NCBI RefSeq assembly: GCF_013304445.1
Contig: NZ_JAAITA010000008.1
Location: 54,970-118,969 of the forward strand
From: Blautia hansenii
GTDB lineage: Bacteria > Bacillota > Clostridia > Lachnospirales > Lachnospiraceae
DNA length: 64,000 bases
Reading direction: 5' to 3'
Numbering within the stretch: position 1 is the stretch's first letter; each line of letters begins with the position of its first letter. Under the pieces are notes generated by a model. The model did not search any database. It was not told the DNA's origin and saw only the letters and a program-made list of their open reading frames with translations. The translations under genes and the position numbers were made by a program. Shown one piece after another: positions 42,746-51,356 of the stretch.

Positions 42746-43840
42746 TTACAATTCCCAGCTTTCCTCTTGAAATCCCTGCACTTCTCTCTTTTTCTGCAAA
42801 AGAAGAAGCTGCGCCTCTGTGTTTTTATATTTTTCCGCTTTTAAAAGAAGATCCTCCAGTACAGCGCCATCCACCGGAAATGCTTTCAGGAAACGTTTCA
42901 GCGTACGGTTTTCGCCTTCCCGAATCAACTGCTCCCCCGCCGGGCGGATACGAAGAGAAAGATAAGATGCATATTTCATTCCCCCTTCAAAGTAGCGTTT
43001 CAGGGCAATGTCCAGCTTCAGGCTTTCCTGTTTGCTGGAGAGAAATTTTTCATCCAGTTTTCTGCTCTCTTCCTCACAAATCTTCTGCATTTCCAGTGCT
43101 TCCTGCAAACAGTTCCACAACGCTGCGTTGGTTCTGCGGTTGATTTTCAAGTCTTCCTCTTTCGGCGGCAGAGCTGTATCCTGAGGGTTTTCTCCGCAGA
43201 CATCCACACCCAGAATCCTCCGGTGGGCAAAGGCCAGCTTTATCCAGTTTAACAGCTGCTTTAGAGAAACCTGTCCCTGGTCCCAGTTGGTTCTGGCCTC
43301 TTCTTCTGCCAAAATATCTTTGTCAATGGAGAGATACAGGGGAAGCTGACTGCTTTTCAGCCAGTCCAGCAGCTTTTCTTCTCCGTTTTGGGAAAGTTCT
43401 TCTTCGGCTACAGCAGTCACACCTCTTTCCTCTGCCTGACACTCTGCAAAGGCTGACAGGGAAGGGCCTGCAATACACACATCCCTCAGATTTTCGTTGG
43501 TATCCAACACCTCTCTCACCCAGCTTCCGCAGGAAAGCAGGCCGAAAAAGGCAGCCTCCTGCATATCGGTATGATGATCAAAGACCAGCAGAGCAAAAGG
43601 CTTCTGTATTTTTTCCAGCCAGAATTTACTCAGATAATGATAGTTTCCCGAATCCAGAAAATGAATTCCCTCCCCTCTGAACTTCCGGATACGCTGCCGT
43701 ATGATTTCTCCTGCTTCCTCCGTACAGTAGCAGTTCACGCCTTTTAAATCTGTCATATCCAACCAGGTTCCCTGTTCTTTAAAGCAGTCCTCCTGGGGAT
43801 AAATACCGGAAAAATTCATCAAAACTGTTTTATTCCACAT
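42746..43840 (-). CDS. Arginase/formiminoglutamase-fold protein with extra C-terminal tail
   Basis: A 364-residue protein. Residues 1-245 follow the ureohydrolase fold: GNYHYLS (His68, in place of GGDHS), FDHHTD (Asp88, His90, Asp92) and SIDKDIL (Asp173, Asp175). These match the usual Mn-binding positions. The substrate-specific loops do not match arginase or agmatinase. Residues about 260-364 are an added helical tail, Glu/Lys/Leu-rich, ending with LLLKAEKYKNTEAQLLLLQ, like the helical repeat tails seen on other clostridial proteins. It overlaps the nitroreductase gene by 11 bases and precedes the VWA and MoxR genes. The substrate is unknown. Confidence 0.75.
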   Translation of the reverse strand: MWNKTVLMNFSGIYPQEDCFKEQGTWLDMTDLKGVNCYCTEEAGEIIRQRIRKFRGEGIHFLDSGNYHYLSKFWLEKIQKPFALLVFDHHTDMQEAAFFGLLSCGSWVREVLDTNENLRDVCIAGPSLSAFAECQAEERGVTAVAEEELSQNGEEKLLDWLKSSQLPLYLSIDKDILAEEEARTNWDQGQVSLKQLLNWIKLAFAHRRILGVDVCGENPQDTALPPKEEDLKINRRTNAALWNCLQEALEMQKICEEESRKLDEKFLSSKQESLKLDIALKRYFEGGMKYASYLSLRIRPAGEQLIREGENRTLKRFLKAFPVDGAVLEDLLLKAEKYKNTEAQLLLLQKKREVQGFQEESWEL

Positions 43841-44348
43841 AATGTACCGTCCCGATTTTCTTTACCTCCTGCTTTGGCTGTGCTTTCGCATACCCAAGAG
43901 CCGCTATGCCGAACACCTGATGGTCATCGGGAATCTCCCAGCCTCTCAGTATTTCCCGGATTTCCTTCTCTTCACATACGTCTCTCAACTGATTAATCCA
44001 CACAGAACCCACACCGAAAGAATGGGCTGCCAGAAAGATATTTTCCAGTGCGCAGGCATTGTCCTCCATGGCATGAGGATTGTCCTTTTTATTGGAAGGT
44101 ATCAAAAGTACCTGGGGCTGATACATGTCGTAATGTTCTCTTTTCAGCTTCTTTCCTATCATTTCTGCAAGCTTCTGTATTTCCTCTTTGCTGGTCACAA
44201 CTGTAAATTTCCAGGTCTGATAGTTATGTCCGCTGGGAGCGTAAAGTCCTGCCTGCACAATCTGTTCCAGTTCTTCCTTCGGAATTTCTTTTTCCTGAAA
44301 TCCCCGGATACTTCTTCTTGTCAGAATATTTTTCATAATTTCGTTCAT
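43830..44348 (-). CDS. Nitroreductase family flavoprotein
   Basis: A 172-residue FMN-dependent nitroreductase-fold protein, first gene of the operon. TRRSIRGFQEKEI carries the FMN-phosphate-binding Arg pattern near residue 12, APSGHNYQTWKFTVV is the second FMN contact, and GIAALGYAKAQP lies near the C-terminus. It is short and single-domain, as in the anaerobic Firmicute members. The electron donor and substrate cannot be told from sequence. Confidence 0.88.
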   Translation of the reverse strand: MNEIMKNILTRRSIRGFQEKEIPKEELEQIVQAGLYAPSGHNYQTWKFTVVTSKEEIQKLAEMIGKKLKREHYDMYQPQVLLIPSNKKDNPHAMEDNACALENIFLAAHSFGVGSVWINQLRDVCEEKEIREILRGWEIPDDHQVFGIAALGYAKAQPKQEVKKIGTVHYVE

Positions 44349-44392
44349 AGCCAGATTTCCTTTCTTTTGTGCTTTTTTTGTTTGCTTCTTTT

Positions 44393-44420
44393 ATTTTACC
44401 ATGTCCCGGCTTTTTTTCAA
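44393..44420 (-). promoter_or_regulatory. Promoter of the nitroreductase - arginase-fold - VWA - MoxR operon
   Basis: TTGAAA and TAAAAT with a 16-base spacer; the -35 overlaps the stop codon of the dacF-like gene. Confidence 0.6.
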
Positions 44421-45649
44421 CCGGCTGCAAATCTTTTTACGGTTTGCTTCAGGCACCAGTCAAATGTGATTTTATCTACATCTTCCTTTGCCGTAATGTC
44501 TTCTGTTTTCCATATCCACCCCTCTGTGGCATAGGTAAGCCTGCCGATGGTCTCCCCTCTTTTTACCGGGGCCGAAAGACCAGTCGCCCCTTCATAAGTG
44601 ACTTCAATGGTTTCTCCCTCTTTTAGAAGCACCTGCCGGTCTTCTCCCTGGCTGCATACCAGGGGAACCTCTCTCATTTCTCCCAGAATCCGGCTTTGTC
44701 CGTTCTCCACCGGCAATTCTTCCGGAACAGAAGGTTTTGCGGCTTCAGAGAGGGGGTGCAGGGTATAATTCTTCAGACCATACTCCATAAGTTTTCTGGT
44801 GTCTACCCATTTATACCCTTTGTTGTTGGGCCAGCCACAGCCTAAAAGCGCCACAATAAAGGTTCGGTTATCCCGTTTTAAGGCCCCTACATAGCAATAG
44901 CCTGCTTTGGCTGTAAAACCTGTTTTCCCGGTGAGGGCGCCCTCCATCATAGTAAGAAATGCATTGTGGTTCCTGCAGGAAAACGTCCGTTTCCCATCAC
45001 AGTCTGAAAAATCATAGGAAGGCGTTCCCGTGATTGCAAGAAACTCTTCCCTCTTAGGAGATTCGCTGATACAATAGCGCAGAATCCGGGCCAGGTCTGC
45101 TGCCGTAGTGCTGTGTTCCCAGATGCCTTCTTTCGTCTCTTCCTCTGCGTCCAGACCGTTTGGCGTAATAAACCAGGTATCTTTACACCCGATTTCTTCC
45201 GCCTTTTCATTCATAAGAGCTGCAAATGCCTCCACACTGCCTGCCACATGTTCAGCCAGCACCACGGCCGTATCGTTGTGACTTTCCAGCATGAGCGAAT
45301 AGAGCAAATCTCCTGTCAGATACCGCTCCTTAGGCTGTACCCCCAAGCGGACTTTGGGCATGGAAGCCGCATAAGCGGAAACCTCTGCCGCTTCATCCAG
45401 GCGGCTGTTTTCCAGAACCAGAATGCAGGTCATGATTTTCGTAGTGCTGGCCATGGGCCTTTTTTCCTCACCGTTTTTTGCGTAGAGAATCCGTCCGGAA
45501 TCTCCGTCCATCAATACGGCAGACAGCGCGTAAAGATTTCCTACCTCTTTTGCTTCTGTATCTGCATAGCATACCGTTCCGGTCAGAAAGAACTCCATGC
45601 AGAAAGCAACTGTCAACAATAAAAGAAAAGGGTGTCTGCTTTTTTTCAT
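44417..45649 (-). CDS. D-alanyl-D-alanine carboxypeptidase (DacF type)
   Basis: A 410-residue low-molecular-weight penicillin-binding protein with a signal peptide (1-30, cut after about CYAD). Catalytic motifs are STTK (about residue 68-71), SHN (about 127-129) and KTGFT (about 244). A beta-rich PBP5 C-terminal domain follows. It trims the terminal D-Ala from peptidoglycan stem peptides outside the membrane. It sits next to scpAB, the same neighbourhood as dacF in Bacillus, where dacF is a sporulation gene. A paralogue is at 49372-50574. Confidence 0.92.
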   Translation of the reverse strand: MKKSRHPFLLLLTVAFCMEFFLTGTVCYADTEAKEVGNLYALSAVLMDGDSGRILYAKNGEEKRPMASTTKIMTCILVLENSRLDEAAEVSAYAASMPKVRLGVQPKERYLTGDLLYSLMLESHNDTAVVLAEHVAGSVEAFAALMNEKAEEIGCKDTWFITPNGLDAEEETKEGIWEHSTTAADLARILRYCISESPKREEFLAITGTPSYDFSDCDGKRTFSCRNHNAFLTMMEGALTGKTGFTAKAGYCYVGALKRDNRTFIVALLGCGWPNNKGYKWVDTRKLMEYGLKNYTLHPLSEAAKPSVPEELPVENGQSRILGEMREVPLVCSQGEDRQVLLKEGETIEVTYEGATGLSAPVKRGETIGRLTYATEGWIWKTEDITAKEDVDKITFDWCLKQTVKRFAAG

Positions 45650-45686
45650 AGTCCTGTCTCCTCTTCTTAAAACTTATGTCCAGGTA

Positions 45687-45731
45687 CAAAAAAAGATACC
45701 ACAAACCCCCGTTGGTTTTGCAATATCTTTT
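45687..45731 (-). terminator. Terminator after scpB
   Basis: On the minus strand AAAAGATA...CAAAACC pairs with GGGTTTG...TATCTTTT, including G-U pairs, and is followed by a T run. Confidence 0.75.
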
Positions 45732-45739
45732 CTGTTTCT

Positions 45740-46309
45740 TTATACATTCAGCTGCAGCTGAATCTCTTCTTCTGCTTCTGCCTTGAAATCCTCCATCTGT
45801 ACCGGGTCGATTTCCGGCAGTTCGTCCAGTCCCTGCACCCCGAAGTTTCTCAAAAACTCCTCTGTGGTTCCCAGAAGGATAGGCCTTCCCGGCGCGTCCA
45901 GACGTCCTACTTCCTGCACCAATCCGTATTCCATCAGCTTGGCAATGGCATGGTCACACTTTACGCCCCGGATTTTCTCGATTTCCAGCTTGGTCACAGG
46001 CTGCTTATAGGCAATGATAGACAAGGTTTCCAGCATGACATCGGAAAGCACAGCTTTTTTCGGCTGAAGCGCCATTTTCACCAGATAATCATAATACTCT
46101 TCCTTGGTACACATCTGAAATGCGTTCTCCAGTTCAATAATCTTAACGCCCCGGTCTTCCTCCCGGTACTTAAGCATCATATTCCGTACGATTTTCGCTG
46201 TGGTCTCTGTATCGTGTCCAATGGCCTTAGCCAGTGCACTTACTTCCACGGACTCTCCCATGGCAAACAGCAGCGCTTCTATGGCCCCTTCCAGTTTTTT
46301 CAGTTCCAT
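45740..46309 (-). CDS. scpB: Segregation and condensation protein B
   Basis: A 189-residue ScpB with two winged-helix domains. Marks are LEGAIEALLFAMGESVEV at the N-terminus and ETLSIIAYKQPVTKLEIEKIRG (two parts: LSIIAYKQP and EIEKIRG) in the second domain. It forms the condensin complex with ScpA and SMC and supports chromosome segregation. It follows scpA by three bases. Confidence 0.95.
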   Translation of the reverse strand: MELKKLEGAIEALLFAMGESVEVSALAKAIGHDTETTAKIVRNMMLKYREEDRGVKIIELENAFQMCTKEEYYDYLVKMALQPKKAVLSDVMLETLSIIAYKQPVTKLEIEKIRGVKCDHAIAKLMEYGLVQEVGRLDAPGRPILLGTTEEFLRNFGVQGLDELPEIDPVQMEDFKAEAEEEIQLQLNV

Positions 46310-46312
46310 GTT

Positions 46313-47065
46313 CTATCCTTCCTCCTGAAGGGCTTCTATTTCTATTTCGTCAAAAATATATCTCTGGCTAATGTGAATAATGCCCATTTTCATCAGTTCC
46401 AGAATAGCCAGAAAGGTAACAATAACCTGCACCTTGCTGGCCTGCCGGCTGAGTAAATCCCGGAAACCGAAATGTCTGTGTACTCTGGCATATTCTCTGA
46501 CCTCTTCCATCTTATCCGGCAGACTGACCTCTTCCTTCTCGATTTTTCCAAATTTGCTTCGGATGGGGTCTACCTTGTCTTCCTGCCTGCGGATGACGCT
46601 CTGAAAAATCGTATTCAGTTTCTTCAGGGTCAGTCCGGACAGCAAATCTGTAGTCTCCACCGGTTCCCGATAAGCCAGCACTTCCTCCGGAATGGTTGGC
46701 AGTTTGTATACATTTCTTGCTGCCGCAGCCATACGGTCCCGCAGTTCATAAGACATATATTTGTACATTTTATATTCCAGAAGCTGGCGCACCAGTTCTT
46801 CTCTGGGGTCTTCCTCTTCCCCTTCTTCATTGACCTCTCTTGGCAAAAGCATTCTGCACTTAATGGAAATCAGCGTTGCCGCCATAACCATGAATTCGCT
46901 CATAATATTTAAGTCTTCCCGTTCCATGGCATGAATGTATTCCATGTACTGGTCTGTAATCTCTACAATGGGAATATCATAAATATTCACTTTGTTTTTC
47001 TCAATCAGGTGAAGCAAAAGGTCCAGAGGTCCTTCAAACACCTGCAGTTTTACCGGGATTCCCAT
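46313..47065 (-). CDS. scpA: Segregation and condensation protein A
   Basis: A 250-residue kleisin that bridges SMC heads. The N-terminal domain has FEGPLDLLLHLIEKNKVNIYDI (first part FEGPLDLLLHLI is the family signature), the middle part is acidic and variable, and the C-terminal winged helix ends VTFLAILELMKMG. It starts the scpAB pair; AGGAAGAGG is upstream of the ATG. Confidence 0.95.
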   Translation of the reverse strand: MGIPVKLQVFEGPLDLLLHLIEKNKVNIYDIPIVEITDQYMEYIHAMEREDLNIMSEFMVMAATLISIKCRMLLPREVNEEGEEEDPREELVRQLLEYKMYKYMSYELRDRMAAAARNVYKLPTIPEEVLAYREPVETTDLLSGLTLKKLNTIFQSVIRRQEDKVDPIRSKFGKIEKEEVSLPDKMEEVREYARVHRHFGFRDLLSRQASKVQVIVTFLAILELMKMGIIHISQRYIFDEIEIEALQEEG

Positions 47066-47103
47066 ATTGTTCTACCTCTTCCTGCTTTTTACCGCTGAAA
47101 GCC

Positions 47104-47132
47104 ATTTTACACTATTTTCCTCCAAAAGTCCA
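47104..47132 (-). promoter_or_regulatory. Probable promoter of scpAB
   Basis: TGGACT and TAAAAT with a 17-base spacer, about 40 bases upstream of scpA. Confidence 0.45.
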
Positions 47133-47134
47133 CC

Positions 47135-47941
47135 CTATCCCCGACTTTTGGGCAGACAGTCTATGAGCAATAGCTCCCTGGGATTAAAAATCCGCAGCGG
47201 AATGGTATGCTCGCCCAATCCGGCGCTTACCACCAGATGACTTTCCTCTTTCTGGAAATGTCCCCGGCAGTATTTTGGGAAAAGACGGAAATCCGGACTG
47301 ATGACACCACCTAAAAAAGGCAGTCTCATCACGCCTCCATGGTAATGTCCTGCCAGAATCAAATCCCCGCCCCAGTCCAGATAAGCGTCTCCATACTTAG
47401 GCGTATGGGTCAGCAGAATATGAAACCACTCTCTGGAAGATTTCCCTACCAGACGGTTTATATCCCGCTTTTCAAGCTTCTTTTTCCCTCTCTTGTCATA
47501 ATAGGAGTAAGGCAGCATCAGTCCGGAAAGGAGCAGCTTTTCCCCTTTGATTTCATATGCTTTCGTGGCATTTTCCAGCATAATCACGCCCAAGCGCTGA
47601 ATCTGCTTCTCAAACAGCAGATAATCTCTTCCGAAAACCTCCGGTTTCTGCTTCATACGCTGCTCATGGTTGCCCAGCCCATAAAACACAGGGGCAATCT
47701 TCACGGCCTGACGAAGGAAATCATAAGCAGCCCTGACAGAGGCCTCTTTTTTTCCCAGAACCATATCGCCTGCAAGCAGCAGCATATCCGGCTGTTCTTC
47801 TTCCAGTTTTTGGAGCAGTCGCTGATTTTTCTCCCCAAATTCCACATTGTGCAAATCACTGATAACAGCAGCGCGAAAGCCCTGCTGTTTCAGTTTGTCA
47901 GATTCTATTTCATACTTGACCGTTTTAAATTTCTTAAGCAA
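47135..47941 (-). CDS. Calcineurin-like metallophosphoesterase
   Basis: A 268-residue metallophosphoesterase of the YkuE type. The two-metal motifs are ISDLHNVEFG, LLAGDMVLGK, GLGNHEQR, ILLTHTPK and AGHYHGG, all complete. There is no N-terminal membrane segment, unlike YkuE itself. The start codon is TTG, with AGGAG seven bases upstream. It overlaps the end of the MATE gene by eight bases. The substrate is unknown. Confidence 0.88.
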   Translation of the reverse strand: MLKKFKTVKYEIESDKLKQQGFRAAVISDLHNVEFGEKNQRLLQKLEEEQPDMLLLAGDMVLGKKEASVRAAYDFLRQAVKIAPVFYGLGNHEQRMKQKPEVFGRDYLLFEKQIQRLGVIMLENATKAYEIKGEKLLLSGLMLPYSYYDKRGKKKLEKRDINRLVGKSSREWFHILLTHTPKYGDAYLDWGGDLILAGHYHGGVMRLPFLGGVISPDFRLFPKYCRGHFQKEESHLVVSAGLGEHTIPLRIFNPRELLLIDCLPKSRG

Positions 47942-49286
47942 TATATTTCTCCTGATGTTTCATAATTTTGAAGTACATGACCAGCAGAAGTCCTCCTGCC
48001 AGCACCCAGGCAAAGGGACTGGCCAAACAGGCTCCCAGATAGCTGTGTCTCTGAGCAGCAATCATAGCAACGACACCTCTGCCCACCAGTTCTGCCACAC
48101 CTGCCATCATAGGAAGCAAACCGTAGCCCATACCCTGAATTCCATTTCGGTATACATTGACAATGGTAAGAGGAATCAGGAAAATACCCACACATTTCAG
48201 ATAAATGTCTGCCTGCCCCATAATGCCGGACACATCTCCGGACACAAAGAAGTACACCAGATATTTTCCCACCGTCACAACAGGGACTGCCAGAATTACA
48301 CTGTAAATACTGCCGATGATGGTAGCTGCCCGGAATCCCTGGCGAATTCTCTTCACTTCTCCTGCTCCCATGTTCTGAGCACAGTAGGTCGCCATGGTCG
48401 TTCCCAGCGCCACATAAGCCTGGGTTCCCAGCTGCTCAATCTTGTTAGCCGCAGTAAAGGCTGCCACGGACATAGAGCCCAGCAGATTCAGAGCAGACTG
48501 CACCATCATGGTTCCAATGGCTGTAATAGAATACTGCAGCGCCATAGGAAGCCCGATAGCCAGCTGCATTTTCGCCATATACGGTTCTACCTTAAAGTCG
48601 CCTCTGTGCAGCTTCAAAAGCGGCACTTTTTTTATAATATACAGCAGACACCCGATACCGGATACTGCCTGGGAAATCACGGTAGCATAGGCTGCGCCAG
48701 CCGCCCCCATATGAAATACAATAATCAGCAGCAAATCCAGCCCTACATTTAAGGCCGCCGATAAAATCAGAAAATACAATGGTGTCTTGCTGTCTCCTAA
48801 AGCCCTTAAAATACCGGACAGCAGGTTGTAAAGTACCGTAGCCGCAATTCCTGCACAGATAATCATAATGTAGGCATAGGCATCCTGGAAAATATCATCC
48901 GGTGTGTGCATAAATACCAGAAGTGGTTTCATCGTCAGCATACTTCCCGCTGTCATCACCACTGTGATTCCCAGAGAAAGCACTGCAGCCGTTCCCACGG
49001 TTTTCCGCATGCCGTCCATGTCCCCTGCGCCGAATCTCTGGGCCGTCAGCACGGAAAAACCAGCCGTCAGTCCCTGCAGAAACCCCAAAATCAGAAACAT
49101 AATCGTTCCTACGCTTCCCACCGCAGCCAGGGCTTTTGTCCCCACAAACTTCCCTACAATGACCGTATCCGCCATACTGTAAAGCTGCTGAAACATATTT
49201 CCGATAAAAATAGGAATGGTAAAATTCAAAATGATTTTCATCGGACTTCCTGCTGTCATATCTGTCTGTACATGTTCTCTTGCCAA
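47934..49286 (-). CDS. MATE family efflux transporter
   Basis: A 450-residue, twelve-helix MATE antiporter that likely exports drugs or metabolites using a Na+ or H+ gradient. TAGSPMKIILNFTIPI and the inner repeats LFSILY-like and ALGDSKTPLYFL (loop between helices) are typical. The start is taken at TTG 49286, with GAGGGG six bases upstream, giving the usual family length. The open frame to 49433 reads across the promoter and is not used. Confidence 0.88.
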   Translation of the reverse strand: MAREHVQTDMTAGSPMKIILNFTIPIFIGNMFQQLYSMADTVIVGKFVGTKALAAVGSVGTIMFLILGFLQGLTAGFSVLTAQRFGAGDMDGMRKTVGTAAVLSLGITVVMTAGSMLTMKPLLVFMHTPDDIFQDAYAYIMIICAGIAATVLYNLLSGILRALGDSKTPLYFLILSAALNVGLDLLLIIVFHMGAAGAAYATVISQAVSGIGCLLYIIKKVPLLKLHRGDFKVEPYMAKMQLAIGLPMALQYSITAIGTMMVQSALNLLGSMSVAAFTAANKIEQLGTQAYVALGTTMATYCAQNMGAGEVKRIRQGFRAATIIGSIYSVILAVPVVTVGKYLVYFFVSGDVSGIMGQADIYLKCVGIFLIPLTIVNVYRNGIQGMGYGLLPMMAGVAELVGRGVVAMIAAQRHSYLGACLASPFAWVLAGGLLLVMYFKIMKHQEKYIA

Positions 49287-49334
49287 AGTAAACCCCTCTC
49301 TCAAATTAAAATCATTTTTCGGTAACTTTGGCTT

Positions 49335-49363
49335 ATTATAGTATAAAGCAATCCGACTTTCAA
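49335..49363 (-). promoter_or_regulatory. Sigma-A promoter of the MATE - phosphoesterase pair
   Basis: TTGAAA and TATAAT with a 17-base spacer, about 50 bases upstream of the TTG start. Confidence 0.78.
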
Positions 49364-49371
49364 CATGTTTT

Positions 49372-50574
49372 TTATTTCTTTTCAGAAATATTTTTTTCCC
49401 TTCCCTGCAGGAAAATTTTACAGATTTTCTCAAGATAATCCCGGTATTTTGCCTTTTTTACATTCCTGTCAAAGACAAGGTCCACGCTTCCGATTTTCTT
49501 TCCATCCAGATAATAATCAGCCCTTCCCGCCTTCTCTCCCTTCTTCACTGGCGCCTCTGCGGTTTTCTTCATATGGATTTTCTTTTGAATGGAATCTGTA
49601 TTCGCTCCTTTGGTATCCAGATAACAAAATTTCTCTTTATAGCTGCAGGATATTTCCTCTAAAACTCCGCCCTTTATTTGTACAGTCCCCGGGGACTTCG
49701 TATTCTCGTCCGTATAGAGTTTACAGCTTCCAAAGCCCAGATTCAGCATGGCAGCCGCATCTTTGAAACGCACCTTGTAATCCGGCGCTGTCATCACTAC
49801 GCTGATAAGAGTAATTCCGTTTCGCCTGGCCACCGCAGACACACAGTATTTTGCCACGCTGGTACTGCCGGTTTTCAGCCCCACACAACCATCATAGCTG
49901 CGCACCAGTTTATTGGTATTGGTAAGTCCGAACTCACTGCTTCCCTTATACGTGACATGGGTAATGTTTTCCATCCACACAGAAGAATATTCCAGAATCT
50001 TCGGGTATTTCGTCACCAGTTCTCTGGACATCTTCGCCACGTCATGGGCGCTGGTATAGTGATTATCCGACTCCGTAAGACCACAGCAGTCCTCAAAATG
50101 GGTATTTTCCATTCCAAGTCCTGCTGCTCTCTCGTTCATCCGCTTCACAAATTCACTTTCACTGCCTGCAATATGCTCGGCCATAGCCACACTGGCGTCA
50201 TTGCCCGAAGCAATGACAATACACTTTATCATGGTTTCCACACTCTGCTTTTCGCCCTCTTCCAAAAATACCTGGGAGCCTCCCATAGACTTGGCATAAG
50301 CGCTGGTCACCACCTGGTCTTCCATATGTAAATTTCCCTTTTCCAACTCATCAAAAATCAGAAGCAAGGTCATAATCTTGGTGATACTGGCCGGTTTTAC
50401 TCTGGTATCCATGTCCTTTTCATAAATAATTTTTCCGGTAGATGCCTCCATCAGCACACCATGAGGCGCTGTAATCAATTCTCCCTCCTCTGCCAGAATT
50501 CTTTCTGGAAATCCAGTCAGCCAAACGGAGAAAATCAGCACCCAACTTAACAATACCGCCGCTTTTCTGCCCAT
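49372..50574 (-). CDS. D-alanyl-D-alanine carboxypeptidase (PBP5/DacF type), second copy
   Basis: A 400-residue secreted D,D-carboxypeptidase. Signal peptide about 1-29 (LSWVLIFSVWLTGFP). Catalytic motifs are SITK (about 63-66), SGN (about 122-124) and KTGST (about 233-237). The C-terminal PBP5 domain is followed by a basic amphipathic helix (YLEKICKIFLQGREKN) that could anchor it to the membrane. It is only distantly similar to the copy at 44417-45649, so it is not a recent duplication. Confidence 0.92.
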   Translation of the reverse strand: MGRKAAVLLSWVLIFSVWLTGFPERILAEEGELITAPHGVLMEASTGKIIYEKDMDTRVKPASITKIMTLLLIFDELEKGNLHMEDQVVTSAYAKSMGGSQVFLEEGEKQSVETMIKCIVIASGNDASVAMAEHIAGSESEFVKRMNERAAGLGMENTHFEDCCGLTESDNHYTSAHDVAKMSRELVTKYPKILEYSSVWMENITHVTYKGSSEFGLTNTNKLVRSYDGCVGLKTGSTSVAKYCVSAVARRNGITLISVVMTAPDYKVRFKDAAAMLNLGFGSCKLYTDENTKSPGTVQIKGGVLEEISCSYKEKFCYLDTKGANTDSIQKKIHMKKTAEAPVKKGEKAGRADYYLDGKKIGSVDLVFDRNVKKAKYRDYLEKICKIFLQGREKNISEKK

Positions 50575-50645
50575 TTTTATCCTGCCTTCACATTTACTCT
50601 TATAGCATTGTAAGCAAAAACTCCGGCATTTATGACAACAGAGCC

Positions 50646-51236
50646 TTATCTCCAGCGGAAAGCCAGAATTCCCTCTTTAAACTCCTGGAAAGAATCGGGA
50701 ATACAGTCTTTTTTCTTCTGGTACAGTGCATAGGCAAAATCCACAGCAAAAATCAGCAGCAGAATTCCACCCAGTCTTGTTCCTGTCTGAAAGGAATAAC
50801 TCTCCACTACCCGTTCCACTCCTTTGTGAAGGAAAAGAAACAGTCCCAGCGTATAAAAACCCCAGGCAACGGTACTTTCCAGACACAAAATTCCTTTATA
50901 GTTAAAAGGCTTCTGGGAATAATCCCACCAGACCTCTCCAAAAATCTTCAGCATCAGAAGCGCTGTTCCATACTCCAACAGCGTAGGAATAATACATCCC
51001 ATAAGGTACAGCAGATACAGATTATGGTCTACCGGACGCAGCAGAAAATATACCGTCAGTGCGCCCACACCGTAAATAGGGCAGATAGGACCTCTTACAA
51101 ATCCCCGGTTGGTTAATTTTCGATTGCAGATAGACATATAGATAGACTCTACAACCCAGCCTAAAATACTGTAAATCAAAAACCATTGGATAATATGGTA
51201 AACATCCGTCCCCAAAACCGCTTTTGTCCACAACAT
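50646..51236 (-). CDS. CmpB-like putative ABC transporter permease membrane protein, short form
   Basis: A 196-residue PF06541 protein with five hydrophobic segments. It shares SILGWVVESIYMS, NRGFVRGPICPIYGVGAL and WWDYSQKPFNYKGILCL with the longer protein at 19969-20892 but lacks its coiled-coil tail. AAGGAGA precedes the ATG. No transporter ATPase is next to it. The function is unknown. Confidence 0.8.
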   Translation of the reverse strand: MLWTKAVLGTDVYHIIQWFLIYSILGWVVESIYMSICNRKLTNRGFVRGPICPIYGVGALTVYFLLRPVDHNLYLLYLMGCIIPTLLEYGTALLMLKIFGEVWWDYSQKPFNYKGILCLESTVAWGFYTLGLFLFLHKGVERVVESYSFQTGTRLGGILLLIFAVDFAYALYQKKKDCIPDSFQEFKEGILAFRWR

Positions 51237-51356
51237 AATTTTCTCCTTAAAAATAAAATCTTCTCCTGTAAACGTCTGATAAGTATGTCTACTATATCAT
51301 GATATCCCCTGTTCGTCTATTCCCATTTGACAGAAACTCTAAAATTTTCATAAATT

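Noticed and set aside
47847..48752. 301-residue open frame on the plus strand
   Set aside because: Antisense to the MATE transporter; His/Ser/Cys-rich composition typical of a shadow.
49287..49433. Longer N-terminus of the MATE transporter
   Set aside because: This part spans the promoter and has no ribosome site. The TTG start at 49286 gives the normal family length.
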